A stretch of 64,000 nucleotides of DNA from Eopsaltria australis (taxonomy: Eukaryota; Chordata; Aves; Passeriformes; Petroicidae), in NCBI GenBank assembly GCA_034509425.1, contig JAVTVJ010000230.1:1029501-1093500 (forward strand), given 5' to 3'. The number at the start of each line of letters is the position of its first letter. The first letter of the stretch is position 1. Shown in pieces: positions 48,391-62,400 of this stretch. The notes under the pieces are model-generated. The model made no database searches, had not been told where the DNA came from, and was given only the letters and a program-made list of their open reading frames with translations. The position numbers were made by a program, and so were the translations under genes.

Positions 48391-51300
48391 AAGCCCTCTT
48401 GGCTGTGGGGTTGCTTCCACTTTTCAGTAAAATCAATGGATACCCTTGACTTCAGTGACAACAGAGTAAAGTTTCATGCCATAAGAATATAATGCCCATT
48501 ATATTTGTCAAAGCAACTTCATTCTGAGATCCTCTGTAACTGTGAGGAAAACCCAATTACTGGCTCACTTAAACTGAATTGTGGTTTAAGACAAAGTGCT
48601 AAATCAAAGTCAGTCATACACGGCCTAAGATTTAAATATGTATTTTAAAGGGACAGTTAAATAGCAGTTTAGGCACCACATTCACTAGCTAATTCATGCT
48701 TAAAATAAGTCTGATGCAATCTGAAATATGTAGCACGTTTACACTTCAGAATGAAATGTTTGTTGGAATATCTGAAAATATATAACCCACAATTGTTCAC
48801 TCTGTGAGTCCACTTGTTCAGAGAAGTTTGTTTAAAGCTCAATTTTATAGCATGGGACTAGCTGGTACAGAAATACACATGGTATTAAGGTCAGGTACTT
48901 AAAACACATCACTTCATATCTGCTGGGATGGAGTTGGAAGTTCTGAATTACACAAGGCCTTAGAATTGATGTATGAAGGACAGCTAGGCTGAGAGAAAGC
49001 CAGTCCAGGATGGTGAAGAGATGGAACATGCCAAAGGAAAGAAGATAATCACCTGGAAATTGCATTAGTCTGGATTTTATATTCCTTTAAAATGTTCCTG
49101 AAACTGCCCTGTGCCAGCAAGCTGTTTCCTGAAATGCCAGCTGCCCATTTCAGACTTTAGACGCATATTTTTTAAAATTCTAGAATTATTAAATAATTAG
49201 AAAATAAAATGAAAATTAGTATAGTAACAGGATAAAATTGTTTTTAACAAAAACATTATTTTATGCAAATGTAGGCATAAGGAATAATATTACGTTCCTG
49301 ACTGCAAAGGTTGCTAATGGATATTTGAATGCCAGATTTTAAAGATGAGGATTTTTATTAAATTCACACTTAGAAGACTTCAGTGACAGACAACTTGAGG
49401 TAATTCTATATCAGCAATAGTACGATGTAATGAGAAAGAGCTGATACCTTGTGAAGTCAACATCATAATCTGTTCTGGTACAGGCAAAATTTAAGCGATT
49501 CCTACTATTTCTGCCACTTACCTCAGCCCTTCCCTTTTATCACACCTTATATTTCTGTTGATTCCCAAGTAGGCCACTGAAAGCTTTTTTGCTGACAAGA
49601 AAACCAGGTACCGGGGTCAGCCTTTCAACACTGAAATGTACAGCTGGCAGGTAGGATTAATCTAAAACTATCCTTTAGTTCTCTTAACTCTTAGAGCAAT
49701 TCTCTCTAACAGCACCTTTTTACCCAAGTACAGTAAGTGTTAAGCCTCACAAACCATGAAAACTTAAGATAACAGTGGCTGTACATCAAGGTCCATCAGG
49801 TGGTGGATATCAAACTGCTGTTCTCAGTGCTGTGGGCTCTATATATTAGCAGTCAGAATAGTTGAATCAGCACACAAGTCCATTTCTTGAAAGGTATTAA
49901 TCTTTTTAAAGGTGAAGAATTAATAACAGTGAGAGAGAGAAAGGGTGAGAGTAATGCAATCTGTTACAGGACTGGGAAAGTGCAAATGAAGATTAGAGCC
50001 ATAGTTAGCTGTCGCAAGAGATTGCAGCCTCTGGTGAACAAACCCTCTCAATTCACTGGCATTTGTCACTCTACTGCATTCTAGCCTAAATTACATTTAA
50101 AATAATTTTGAGACAGTGGAATTGCTCATAACCTGTGTATAAGATACTATGAGAATGGCAGGGAGGCTAGAAGTAATGAAAAGGGGGAGATGGATTCTTT
50201 ATTGATCAACATGTACACCTTGCAGAAGAAATAGGCAGAAGGGAGCAAAGCAGTATGGATTTTTGAGCTTGTATTAAACTACAAGATGGAAATAACTGCA
50301 AGTACAGGGCTGTCTGCAAAAATTCAGAGACTCAGCATGGCTTTTAAAATAATTTGTATTTCTCTAATCCCAGTCTTCTATTTCAAGTGTTTCAGGAAAG
50401 ACAAATGAGGATCATGAATAGATCTACAGAGGAGATGCAAGCAGGTCAGATGTCCTAATATGGTCAGCAGCCATGCTAAACCCTTGTAGGAGTGGAGCTG
50501 AAGAACGACAACCAGAACCTCCAGGTAAGAAGTCATTTCCTGTTACTTCCCTCTGCTACTGAAATCAACCTGTCAAGGAGGATGGAGCCAATCTGCATTT
50601 GTGAATGTGCCAGGCTGAGGACTCAAGGCTTTTACTAGCACCAACACATCCACCAACAGAGGGGATGGTGGTCCTGGATCTCAACACCCAGTGCCACACA
50701 CTGCAGTAAAAGTTTGCTTAAGGTGTCTGCTGCCAGTAGAGCTGCAGGAAAAAGATGTACAGAACTTCCTTTTCAGAGCAAGAACCCAGCCCAGTGAAAT
50801 GATGGATGACCCAAAAGAAACATCTCCAGCCAGGCTAGTTCATGCCACATCCCATAAGAATAACTGTGGGATTGATCTAGCTTGTGCTGTGAGGACTCAC
50901 AGCTGTTATATAATTCTATCTTAACTAATACATACTATTGACATACATATAAGGACATTAACACTTTTCCTTCATTTGTTTTACCTAATTCAGTTTACAA
51001 CTTCAAGGATAACTTGTGCTAAGAGAGCCCATGCACTTATTCTACAATGAGGAAAAATTATCGGTAGAGTTATGTCTTGTCTTTTGTAATAATTTTGTAT
51101 CCCTTTGTTCTTGCCATAGGCAGGAAGATTCACAGGTGCACCTGAGAGAGCGGCCTAAATCCCTCTGTTTTCATTTACCTGTTTTGCCAGTTGCTGAAGT
51201 GTCCCATGAACAGGCCTCAATATTTCAATCTTCTTCAAGCTCAGTGGAAGAACTCAAGTGGAAGAGTTTGCAAGGCTGAAGTCTAAATATTTCATTTCAG

Positions 51301-54300
51301 TCTTGCAAATTAATTTATGAGCAATGGCATAACAATGTAATAGAAGATTTTTTTGTTACTGTTTCAGAGAAAAAACATGCAAAAGCCAGTGTAACTGTGT
51401 TGTACAGTAAGTAGCCTTCATACAAACCATGGCCCAAAACACTGTAAACAGTTACTTAAAATGGTTTAAGTTACATAATGCAGTTACAAAGACATTGTAT
51501 GATTTAATAAATTAAAGTACTTGATCATAAATACAAAGAGAGAGAAATTAACAAGATAAAAAGGCTGAAAGATACATTTTAAGACGGATGCGGGAGGAGA
51601 TGGAGAATCAGCAAAAGCTTGATTCGTGCTGGTGAAGCACAGAAGTGGTGGCGTGATGAGGAACTGTAGTTAAGGACAGAAAAACTCTTGGCAAAAAGGG
51701 TGGGAACAGTAACAAAGACGCTGGTGTTCCACTGTCTTGTTGTTGATCATCCTGTCAATTTACCCCTAGGGAATGGGATGAAGTACAGTCAGATTAGACT
51801 GGTAGTACTCAGAGCAATTGATTTTGCTCAGATAGAAAAAGATCTGGAAGACATGGAAATAGAAACAGAACAGGTTGGTTGGATCTGAGAGGACCACTGT
51901 GGCCACAGCTGCAGAAGTGGCAGAGGCAAATGAAGATGAGAGGATTTAGTGAGCCTGTCTAGAGCAGCAAGCCTATCCAGCACATTTCTATCCAGCAGGA
52001 GCAGAATCAGAGTTTCTGGAGGATGTGTGCTGTAGGGGTGACATTTAGAAGCAATGTGAAAGGAGATACAAACCAGGTCCTCTACGCCAAGGTGAATTAG
52101 CTGCAGTCAATCACTTGTCCCAAACTCAGTCTATGCATGTCCTGATAACTAGTGTGAGTCCTACACTAGGGATTCTGAATTGGCTTTTCAAAGAAAAAAG
52201 TTAAAGTCAACTGCAACAATTAGCCTAAATACACAATGTCTGTGAGCCCAAGCACAGCTCTTTAGTGCTTTCCCAATTAGCATATTGCTAAGATGCAAAC
52301 CAAGCAAGGCTCTAGAGAAAGTCTGAGGCATAAGGAAAGTGATCTCTAAACTAGGCGCTTCACAAAGTCCAAAAGCAACTTTCAACTTCCTCCTTAGTCA
52401 ACAATAAGGAATCAGGTAACAAAAGCTTGTGGTGAGTTCCAGGTATAGAGACACAAGCAGCTTTCTGGAAGTCAGTTGTAGCCTGGGCAGTACTATATTG
52501 ACATAACCTCTACTGATACAGAGGCCATCATGACACTAACGACAAAGGATTTTAAGAACTCAGATTCTTTTTCTTTAAATTGTGTGACATGTATCTTTGG
52601 TCTAGGGACAATGCTGCCTGGGATCAGCACAATTTTCCCACATATTCTGCAAAGAGAAATCCCTGCTTTAGCACCAAAGATCCTTTTTTAATGGTAAAGG
52701 CCTCCTTTCCTTTTTACTTGCTCAGGAAGAACATCACTTCTCACCTCACTGTGCCAACTGCCACTGACCATGGGTGACTAATTTACAAGGTATATTCATT
52801 AGAAGGCAAACTCGCCATGATTTTACATGGAACAACATCTGAGTATGAAGTCATGTTAATAGGTGCAGACTAAAAGAGTGCAAACAGAATTCCTAACTGT
52901 GCTGCACAGATCCTTGTGTGTCAGATACCATCAGTTAACTGTTTGTAATAAGCAGCAGTGACCTTCCACTCAGTATAACAATGAGAGTCTCCCACTAAAG
53001 CATTGGACCAGTCTTTGCCCCCTTTTCCTCATTCAACATCACATGCTGAAAACATTTTCCAGACACAGCACCTTGCCTTTAAAGCTATGATACAACCAGA
53101 AAGAATGTGGGAAGCAGAAAGATAGGAATTCAACCTAGTTTGGTCTAATTTTTAAATGAAGTCAGTGGTTTTTTTTTTACTCTAGATGCCTGCTTACTTA
53201 TTCAACTCAAGTTCATTCTTAGGGGGATCTTGTCAATAAAGTCAAATCAGGCACTCTGTGAGCAGGGAGGTTTTTGAGGGTCTTTTTTGAGGGCTTCATT
53301 AAAAGCAGACAGTTTCTCTAACCTTTTAGCAGAACCTGTTATCTGATGACGTGAATTAAAGTCTCTCAAATGACTAATAATCATATCAAGGCTGCCATGT
53401 CAGCTTGTAGATTTGAATAAGAGGGTCTGAAAACATTTGCATGCCTCGATGTGCCAGTGCTAAGAAGCTAATGTGATAGTGCTGTCATAAAGCACTGGAA
53501 AGACATGACTTAATGTAATCTGTCATGTCATATGCTAATCTTCAGCCATTACTTGAGTGCTGTAAGTAAGTAGAAAGCATTTGGGAGAAATCCTTTTCAA
53601 TTTCTCTGAGTACCACTTCTGCTGCTGGTCAGCTCAAATGGGTTTTGTGCATTTAATGCGGAGCTCAAGTCAAGTTGGTTTAGGTCACACTTAATTAACC
53701 AGCACATTGATGGGTTGGGCTGGTACAACACTATGGAAAATGGGTATTCCTGATACTGCCCAACAAGTAAATATTTCATATGCTGGTAGAAAAACCAAAA
53801 TCAAATAAAAAAAAAAGACTTCCTCAGTCCTTGATAAGAATGTGTCCATTTCACAAAACCACCAACTTTTTAAAAAGGTCCTGTTTTCTATGCACTTCAG
53901 CACCTCACTTACCTTGCTTCTATGTGTAAAGACAATTTAAACAAAGATGATTATAAATAGTTAAAGACATTTCCATTTGTAACTGCAAACTTTTAAAGCA
54001 CCTAATTTGGACTTGTCATTTAAACTACAATAGACAAGAGGCAGCTTTAAACGCAATGTACTTTTTAATAAGAACAGAGAAAATGATCAAAGGCAAAAAT
54101 TCACTTTACTTATTTGTTTTAGGAAAATGGCGCTAACATTTTTTTAATATACAGAGGTGGAAGAGGGAGAAATACTCACAATGCTAAGTACAGCATGTGG
54201 AAAAGAAAATGAAACATATTAGTGAGAATGACAGAAATTTCAGGACAATTTTAGCAAAGTGTGAAGGGATTTTGAGTCAATACTTGAAGGTTATTTTAAT

Positions 54301-54594
54301 AATAGCTACAGTCTATTCAAATAAAAGCTTAAGAAACCTGTGCCTTTTTCAGCTATGAGGATGTTTAGCAGGGCTTAGCAGTTTGCAACCTGCCCCAGCT
54401 AAACCTGAAGTCTTTGTGCTTAAGGATTGCAGATCATTTAGATTAGGACTGCCATAAAGAAACATGGGAATATTACACTAACACCAAGAACAAGAAAACT
54501 TTCCTTATTCTGTTTTCTTGGTGGTCACATTGGAATCAAATCCTACAAAAGTCAGACATTTCACAGATCTACAGGAAACAGAGATAGACAGTCT
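48391..54594. other. Non-coding stretch, nothing recognised
   Basis: No gene, RNA gene or clear transposon. A good splice-donor-like sequence (CCAG|GTAAGA at 50521-50530) stands alone without a recognisable exon. Open frames are below about 90 codons. Confidence 0.5.
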
Positions 54595-54810
54595 TTACAG
54601 TATTAGGTCATTATGTTCTTTCTCTTGCCAATCCTGGATTGTTCCCCATAGTAAATTCTGAAGTGCTTCATTCAGTCTAAATTTGAAACGACTCATTTTA
54701 ATAGGGCTTCCACCATTCCCAAAGGGGAAGTGTAAAATATTCTTACCCTCCAGCATCAAGTGTGGCCTTCCCCTTTTCAGATCTAACCCCCACCCTGTCT
54801 TGCTACAGCA
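54595..54810 (-). mobile_element. Probable ancient CR1-clade 3' fragment
   Basis: On the plus strand, 'cattcagtctaaatttgaaa' is followed by 'gggcttccaccattcccaaa', then 'tattcttac' and 'cccttttcagatctaa'. This follows the order of old amniote CR1/L3-type elements read antisense, in which 'ggggcttccaccacttccct' is a landmark. The copy is much more diverged than the two clear CR1s and has no terminal repeats left. The family was recalled from memory, so the subfamily is not named. Confidence 0.4.
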
Positions 54811-57800
54811 TAGGGAAACCTGTGTTATAATTCCAAGCCTCAATTTCCCTTGCTACTGCAACACTTGAGAATTTCTGATCAAGAAACTGAGCAATTCTTC
54901 CCTTTCTGGAGGAATAAAAAGATACAAAACATGCTGTTAGGTCTGTATGAGAACAGCAATCCTTCAATTCTTTAATACTGTGATGTTCATTTACAGTCTC
55001 CAGCTAAAGATCACCTTCTTTACTACTGAATGGGTTTAATCCTTTGAAGACTGGTCTTTCAGAGACTTTTTTCCCTCAAGTTCCTCATCTGCTAATGACA
55101 GCACTACAATGAAATAAAGGCCTCTGACTTCCTGCACCATAGAGTATGATGGCAGGATTTCCTCCTATTCTCATTAGAAGTACCAATTGGAAAGGCAAGA
55201 ACTTAGGGCAGATGCAACCCCAGGACCTCAAGCCTTCACCAGTTTATCAGTACAGTAATATGAAAGCTCAGCTCTTTGAGATCTGTCCGGCTTTAAGTCA
55301 CCTGAGTACTTCTGCTGTGGAGTAACTCAGGACCAAAACTCATCCTTACAGATAAGAGTTTTAAAAAGTGTCTTTTCCTGACTATTGAAAGTCATGTCTA
55401 TAGTCTGACAGATGTCAGTACCATGAGGCTTCCTCAGATAAAAAGCCAGAATACATCAGCCAGCCAACTTATTTGTATTTCTTTTTATTGTTTTCTCATA
55501 TAGAGCATTCATCATTTCAATTTCTTAATAATTTTTGTTAGTGTTATTTTAAGTCCTTCTAAACTACTGGCTAACTAGCTTTAGATGTAATGGTGTGCAG
55601 AAGCTTTGCTAAGATGAAGCTCCTCAGAACTGTGAGAGGAACTGTGTATCTAAGAAATGAGGCTGATGCATTTCATTGTCCTGTACTGTATTTAAGGGGA
55701 AGAATTCACTATTTCACTCACCAACAGAGAGAAGGGGCCGTTTTCACAGATGAGTAGACAAGCAAGTTAGACTTCAGCTATACTGACTTAGTTGCCTGAT
55801 ACTGATCATTGCCAGGAAACATGTTTTTCAGAGTATATACCTTTTACTAGAGAAAAATATCTATTCAGACTCACACTGGGCTTTGTCTTTGCTGTATCAG
55901 CTTGAGCTGTGACTCCACTTTTGCATATAACTTGAGTTCCATCTGCACATAGCAGCCAGGTTTTGAAGGAGGACCTATTACTTACTAATTTGAAATCACC
56001 CTTTCAGTGAGATGACTTAGGAGGCATTTTAAAGCATAGGTGATACTCTCAGTCTATTTCCAATGCACCATTGGCTTCCGAAGGCCATCCAAATTCTGCA
56101 GGTCAATATTTGGTTCACCTGCTGAGGATACCATGAAGGTATGTTTAACACCACCTATGATGGTACCTGCCAACCAGGAGCAGTGTGCTAAAACTACCTA
56201 CTGATTTCCCTTATAGCCAGGCATTGGGAAGAAGTATTTTCAGTTACTGTCATCTGAGTTGGCAGGTTATGACTCAAAGTCTGCGTGCATGATTACACAC
56301 ACAGAGTTATCTAAACAAAGCAATCAAGGTCTAAGCTAGTTCAAAATTACTATTTATTGGTCTACAGAGTGGTATTTATCAAGTGTCACAAAAATATGGA
56401 GCACCAAAAAAGAGTGTAAAGGTATCCATTATTGTAAAACACTTACAATTGGTTTCCAAAGTTTGTAATAAACTTTTAAAAGAAGGTGAAATGTATCCTA
56501 AATTTTTCATGGTTTATGTTCAATAGACTATAGGAAATCAGCTCAAAATGACAGTATTAAACTATGAATGTTTGTGTGCATCATTGCAGATAACTACCTG
56601 AAAGATGTAAATCAATAATATAACAGATGGAGAAAAGAGAGATTGTTTTCTTATGCAAATGGAATGACTTAAACTAGTACAAATCAGAAATCAAGACTGT
56701 TCAACAAAAGGTTTTCTGAAGGTTATCAAATTTATATTTATTAGTGATTTTTCCATCTCATTGAAGAGAACATTAAGACTGGAAAAATACAAAAGTGACA
56801 TCCTCCACATTGCTTTCTCACATAGCAATATGATTTCCTTCTTCAGCAATATGATGCAGCAATATAGAAGGAGACAGAGTTTATATACAGGCTAAGTCAA
56901 CTAAGATTCTGAAATAATAAACAACACAAACAGATCATTAACAGACTGACTGCAAAAAGAAGCAATTAAAAGCAGAGAGAAGAATGAAACTGTTTAACAC
57001 CTTCTTAGTCCATTTTAAACCGTTTTCCTCCACCTGACTTTTTCTAAGTCATTTATGGTTTGAGCTCTCTGTACGAGAGTAATTATAGTGGTGATACCAA
57101 AAGAGATTTGATGACACAGGAAGACACCTAACAGGCTAGTTTTATAGGATTCTGACATCCAGGTAAGAAAAATGCATTTGAGGATCCCTTTGTATCTATT
57201 CGCCAATTTTGAGGTAATTTGCTGATGAGATTTCTTACATTCTGTTAAATGGACTAATGAAATTAATATGAACTAATGAAAGAACAGTGTTTTACATTTC
57301 CACTGAAATATGGTCCTACTTTTTGATATAACACAAGAAATTCATAGTCAATATTCTCCAGGTCTCACAGGATAAAATTTTCCAAATTAGGAATGAAGGG
57401 AGCTGTTTCCTCATTTGGAAAACCTAGCATTTACCATATCAGGTTAGTCAGAAATACTTGGACATAAGAAAGTCTTCCCACCCATACCACCATTTTCCAC
57501 AGGCTGAATATTCGTAGAACATCACAGATGTAGTTTTCTGTTCTCTGGATACATCTGGTAATGTCATCAGGCACAGTCACTGGGGTGGGTCCCCCCATTT
57601 TCTTTGGCCCAAGTTTTGACCTCCCCTAAAAAGAGGTATTAAAAGCCAGCGGGCACCAGTTTAGTTCTTTGCTTTTCCATAAGCAACAGGGCCAATGGCA
57701 AACAGTCAAAATATTCCCTTAGAAGCTTGAAGTTGCAATAATATGAGCTTGGGACTTTACCAGGTCTTTGAATGAAGAATTTAGACTTTTCTACTGTAAC

Positions 57801-58329
57801 ACTACACATATGAATGTTCTGAAGCTTTCATTACCTGCAGGCTTTTTTAAAAACAGAAGAATGTTTGGTTTGGATGGATGCATTAAATTAGGGGATATTA
57901 ATGGATTATACCCACAGCCTCAATAGTAATTGCCAGTTGTCTCCAAGTAACTAGTTCTATATGAAGGCCAAAATTATCAAAGCAAACCACAAACAGTAAT
58001 TCACAAGCACAAAACATGTGCTCTCTGTTTATCTTTCTATGTTAGTGCCTCCAGTCTAGGCAGAAAGTTCATTAAGTCTCTGATAAAGTGGCAGCAGTTA
58101 GAATTCAGAAACTCAGCTTTATTTATAAGTTAATGTAAGGTTTTGGGGAAATTGTTGTGGCATGGCCACCTTAGGGAGATAAACATATTCACACCCAGAC
58201 CTAAAATGAGTGCAACTGAAGGACAGCTAGAGAAGAAGTACACTGGAACTTCCTTAGTCCTATTGTACAGGCAAATAGAGGGCTTCAGACTTTCTTTCAC
58301 AAGCACATCACCCCCAAACCCAAGCTACA

Positions 58330-58366
58330 GTGTATATATAGATACATGTACATATGTGTGCATATA
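58330..58366. repeat. Interrupted alternating purine-pyrimidine tract
   Basis: Eleven alternating bases (58330-58340) are followed, after one break, by 25 more (58342-58366), mostly TA, CA and TG steps. It is likely a decayed TA/TG microsatellite and may be a weak Z-DNA or unwinding site. Confidence 0.7.
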
Positions 58367-59409
58367 GAAACACAAAATCTGCATTATTGTTTTATTGTAT
58401 AGTGCTAAAAATACAAAATGGAAGGAAAACAAAATATTAAAACTAAAAAAATTAAATGTAAGAAAAAAGTTTATCTAAACCCTTTATGGGCAGAAGCATC
58501 ATAATGGAAATTGTTGTTCAGAAGTGCCAACCTAATAATCAACAGCATGACAGTACGCCAACAACATAATAGCAACAAATATAAGAAGTGCATCTGAACA
58601 GAAGAGATCAGTTCTGAAGTCTGAAAAAAATTAACTAAATGAATCTCTAGAGAGGGCTCTTGTTCATGCATAGAGTTTCAAATAAGATTAATATACCTTA
58701 AAACCTTTGCTCTTATAGCTGACAGGGCAGATGTGCCCCCACAGGAGCGTTTGTGTCTGAGTGCTGTAACTACTGATGAAGTCTGTTCATAACAAAATAT
58801 TGCAACTTGTATTAACTGTGACTGGACACACTTCTTGGGATCCAATGCCTAATGTACTGCAACCTCAGGTTTGTATAAGTCTGCCAAAACACCTATACTA
58901 AGCATTTGCACATAGTCTACTAATTGCTCTAACAAACTCCATGCAAACAGTTATAAGAACTGCTGAGGTGGAAAAAAAGTATATGCACCAGCCACCCCTG
59001 ACTGGAAACATATCTACCCACAACAGTTACACAACAAGCAATGGCTTCTCAGACTTCTATTCAGTACAGTTTGAAAAAACAGTATCTGCTGTTCCCTTCT
59101 AGGTGTTTTTTGTATTTTTTTATTTTCTATTTTATAGTAGCCATGCATAATATAGATGAGAAAATGCCTGTGTCAACACAGAAAATCATTCTGGACAGGA
59201 ATATTCAAATGTTAATGCATAATACTTATTTTCAAAGTAGTTGTAGCTTGAGAACTCTGGGCATCTTCAGAGAAACAGTTACATCTCTAGACATATACAT
59301 TTCACATAATAGAGCTAACTTCATAATATCAGAAACAGAACAGAATAAGAATATGAGCAACACCTCTTATGATTTGCTCACTGTGGTTTTCATAACTTTG
59401 CAAAACTAA

Positions 59410-59425
59410 TTTTTTTTTTTTTTTT
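59410..59425. repeat. Poly(T) run, 16 bases
   Basis: A simple homopolymer with no recognisable retroposed sequence beside it. Confidence 0.8.
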
Positions 59426-62400
59426 GGGAAGCTGGCCCTTTGAAAAAAGTAGCAGAAGTATGGGTTGTGTTATTTACTTTGATGTTTTGAAATTTCAGTG
59501 TTGACATTCACTCTGACCAAGAGCCAAGGGAGCCAAAGAGCACATGGAACAGGGTAAGAATGTGCTAATAGATGCAAAAGTAAAAGCTCAACTAGGGGAA
59601 AAAACCAACACATCATCCAATCAGAGCAGTTCTGAGAACTGAGATGCTGAAAGTAAACAACAAAAGATTGTGTATCTGGAAAGAGCTCCTGGAAGAGCAG
59701 AAATGTAATAGAAATGCCTCCTTCAAGAAAAGTGGGCATAATAATCACTCCCACAAAGTTTATGCTTTCGTAAGACAGGACTCCTGTTAGGATCCTGTTT
59801 TCAGATAGGATGAGAGAACAGAAATCAAGTTCTAGATATGCAGTGGTATCAATTCGGAAGAAATAACAAATTATGAAGAACAACACCATGAGATGTGGAA
59901 GCCATTTGATCTTTTAAAAACCCAATAGATATTAAATGTGAGTTGGTGAAGTATTCACCCATGAAGGAAACAAAGCCTACAAAATTATAAAATAATGTAG
60001 TCTGCTGATCAAGGAAAGATTACTTTGAAAATACATTGAAATCTTTCCTGGTAGAGAGTGTTATTTGTCAGACAGAAAGCAGACAGGCGTTCTCATGTGA
60101 ATTTAGCAGTCTCCAACCACACAGCCATGGCTAGGGTGTAACAATCTAAATCCCATTTTATTTTCTATATGAAATGGGATCAGTGTGTTTCTGAGGTGTC
60201 AAGGTTTCTACTATCTGAGCCAAACTCAACTTCATGGATGGTGAAACCATTTTTTAAAGGATTTTAGACTTCAGAATAGCTGTTACTAAAGGGCTGCTCA
60301 GATGAGCTTTGAGTCAAATTTGATCTGTACGGAAGGCTTCAAAAAGGATTAGTCCACACACAGGGAACAGACACCAACCTCCCTACTGGGGGATCACACA
60401 CTCAGTACTTTCTCCATCCCTAAGAGTATCACTGCAATTCACAGCTATTACCATCATTATGGCAACTTTCCACATTATGTTTTTCTGTTTTGAGTGCCAT
60501 GTAATCATCTGCAGAGTAGGACGGGTTTGTTTATTCTAGACAAAAATCTATAAATAGTCTAATTTTATTAATATGGAAAAAATAATCTTTAAAAAAAAGC
60601 ACAAAAATTCAACATGAAACCCAAACCTTACAAAGCTAATATAGAGAGGAGAAAAAGCAAATAGTCTACCAAAATGTTAAACTAATTAGGCCAAAATGAG
60701 TCACCAGCAAAATCTTCAGATGTGTCATAACAGCATTTAGCTATAACAGAGGGTAAAAATGGTTCTCTGAAGTCCTTCCACACTTTTTGTTTAGTCCAGC
60801 CTAGGAAACCCATGGTGAAGAATTGAAATCCTTCTCATCTAGAAGGACAAGTATCTTTCAATACACTACTGTGTAGCCTTTAGGGACAGCAATGTTTCAA
60901 GCAGGCAACATTCTTTTCTACAACACTCTTCTAAACTACCCAGAAACTTTGTGAAGGTAAGCTGAAGGAAAATTACTTTATTTATCAACACAGAATCTCC
61001 CCTTTCTTTTCCACTCCACCCTCTTTGGCATGCTTTTGCCATTATGGTAGATTACCTCAGGACTGCTGTTTATCCAAAGATTCTTCCAGATGTAAGAACT
61101 GGGAATAAAGTGGGGAAGAAAAGGGAGGAGGGAAAAATCTCAGGTTCATGGCTTTGTCTGTGTGCTTATGTCCATATGCCTTTTTTTCCCCTTTCTACTG
61201 CTTTCTGCCAAATAAAAATATATTCAGAGTCTGCTATTGTATTGAAATGTCTCAGGCAGTTCATCAGTCTATCACAGCTAATACTAGTTTTAATCATTAA
61301 ACAAAAAGTAAATACTTTTTCTCTGGCTCTTATTATATATACAAATCACTCCTTAAAATTGCTTCAAAATTCACTTGCAAGTACTTCAACTGACATTAAT
61401 ATGATCTAGAGAACTCAGTTCCTGTAGTATATGTAGGTGCTACTACTCTTCTCTTGGAAAGCAAAGGTTGTTTATACTGAGTGTCATTCATTCACTTTCA
61501 TCTTCACCCCCACAGAAGAAAGTGCCAAGATTCCACTTTCAAAAGGATCAGACCTTTGACCAATCTGGTTTACCCCACAGGCTGAGGAAGGTTCAAAAAA
61601 GCCATAGAGGAAGTCTGACCTACTCTTGTTCTGTGAAACAGACTGGAAATGCAAACTATTAAGAAGAAGCATGGCTTTACTACTCAGCACACAAAAGGCA
61701 ATAGTAAAGAATGCAATGAATGAAGTGTTTCCCAGACCCTCAACCCTTAAACCTGCAACATTGCAAATAATGATGATCTACAGACTTTTTTCAATTTTTA
61801 ATTAATAATGATGTCTTAGTTTGGGATACAAATATTCAGGATAGAAAGTGTAAAATCATGGAGCAGAAAAAAGAAACAAATTGGAATAGTAAACAGAAGA
61901 AAAATAATGTAATCAGGGTGAAGCTGGAAGCCTGTGGACTGTGGTCATTGGAAGTGAGGTAGCTGGGATTGAGAAAGATTGCTGAGAGAGTAGTGTAAAT
62001 GGGGTGTTGAATGACTTAACCACTTATTTCGTTGCTCTTTGTTTGTGTTGGCATACAGGAAGTCCAGCAATCTTAACCAGAAGCTGATAAAATCTGAGTG
62101 TGTGGCTAGGTAGACAGAGAAGTAGACGAGTAAAAGTATAATATACATCAGTACAGAGCATAAATAACATTGGCTAAGAAACCAGAACAGCTTTGTTTCA
62201 TACATCACAAAGCAGAGACAGAAGTACTACGTAGCATAATAAAACACAGAGCTGAATAAAAGTGAAAAAATAAATTGAAGACTTCTGTGACTTTAGCTCA
62301 ATAGAAGACAGTAGCATTTGCAAACTTACTTAAATGAGGTTCAAGATACTTTGTGTATCTCTCTATATGAATTATTCTGTTAGTGAGTAAAGACACACAA

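Noticed and set aside
50521..50530. Strong splice-donor-like CCAG|GTAAGA
   Set aside because: Single donor-like sites are common by chance. No open exon, acceptor or recognisable peptide precedes it.
59470..59889. 139-codon minus-strand frame with hydrophobic segments, suggestive of a membrane protein
   Set aside because: The hydrophobicity follows from a purine-rich plus strand read in reverse. There is no recognised family and no splice or promoter context.
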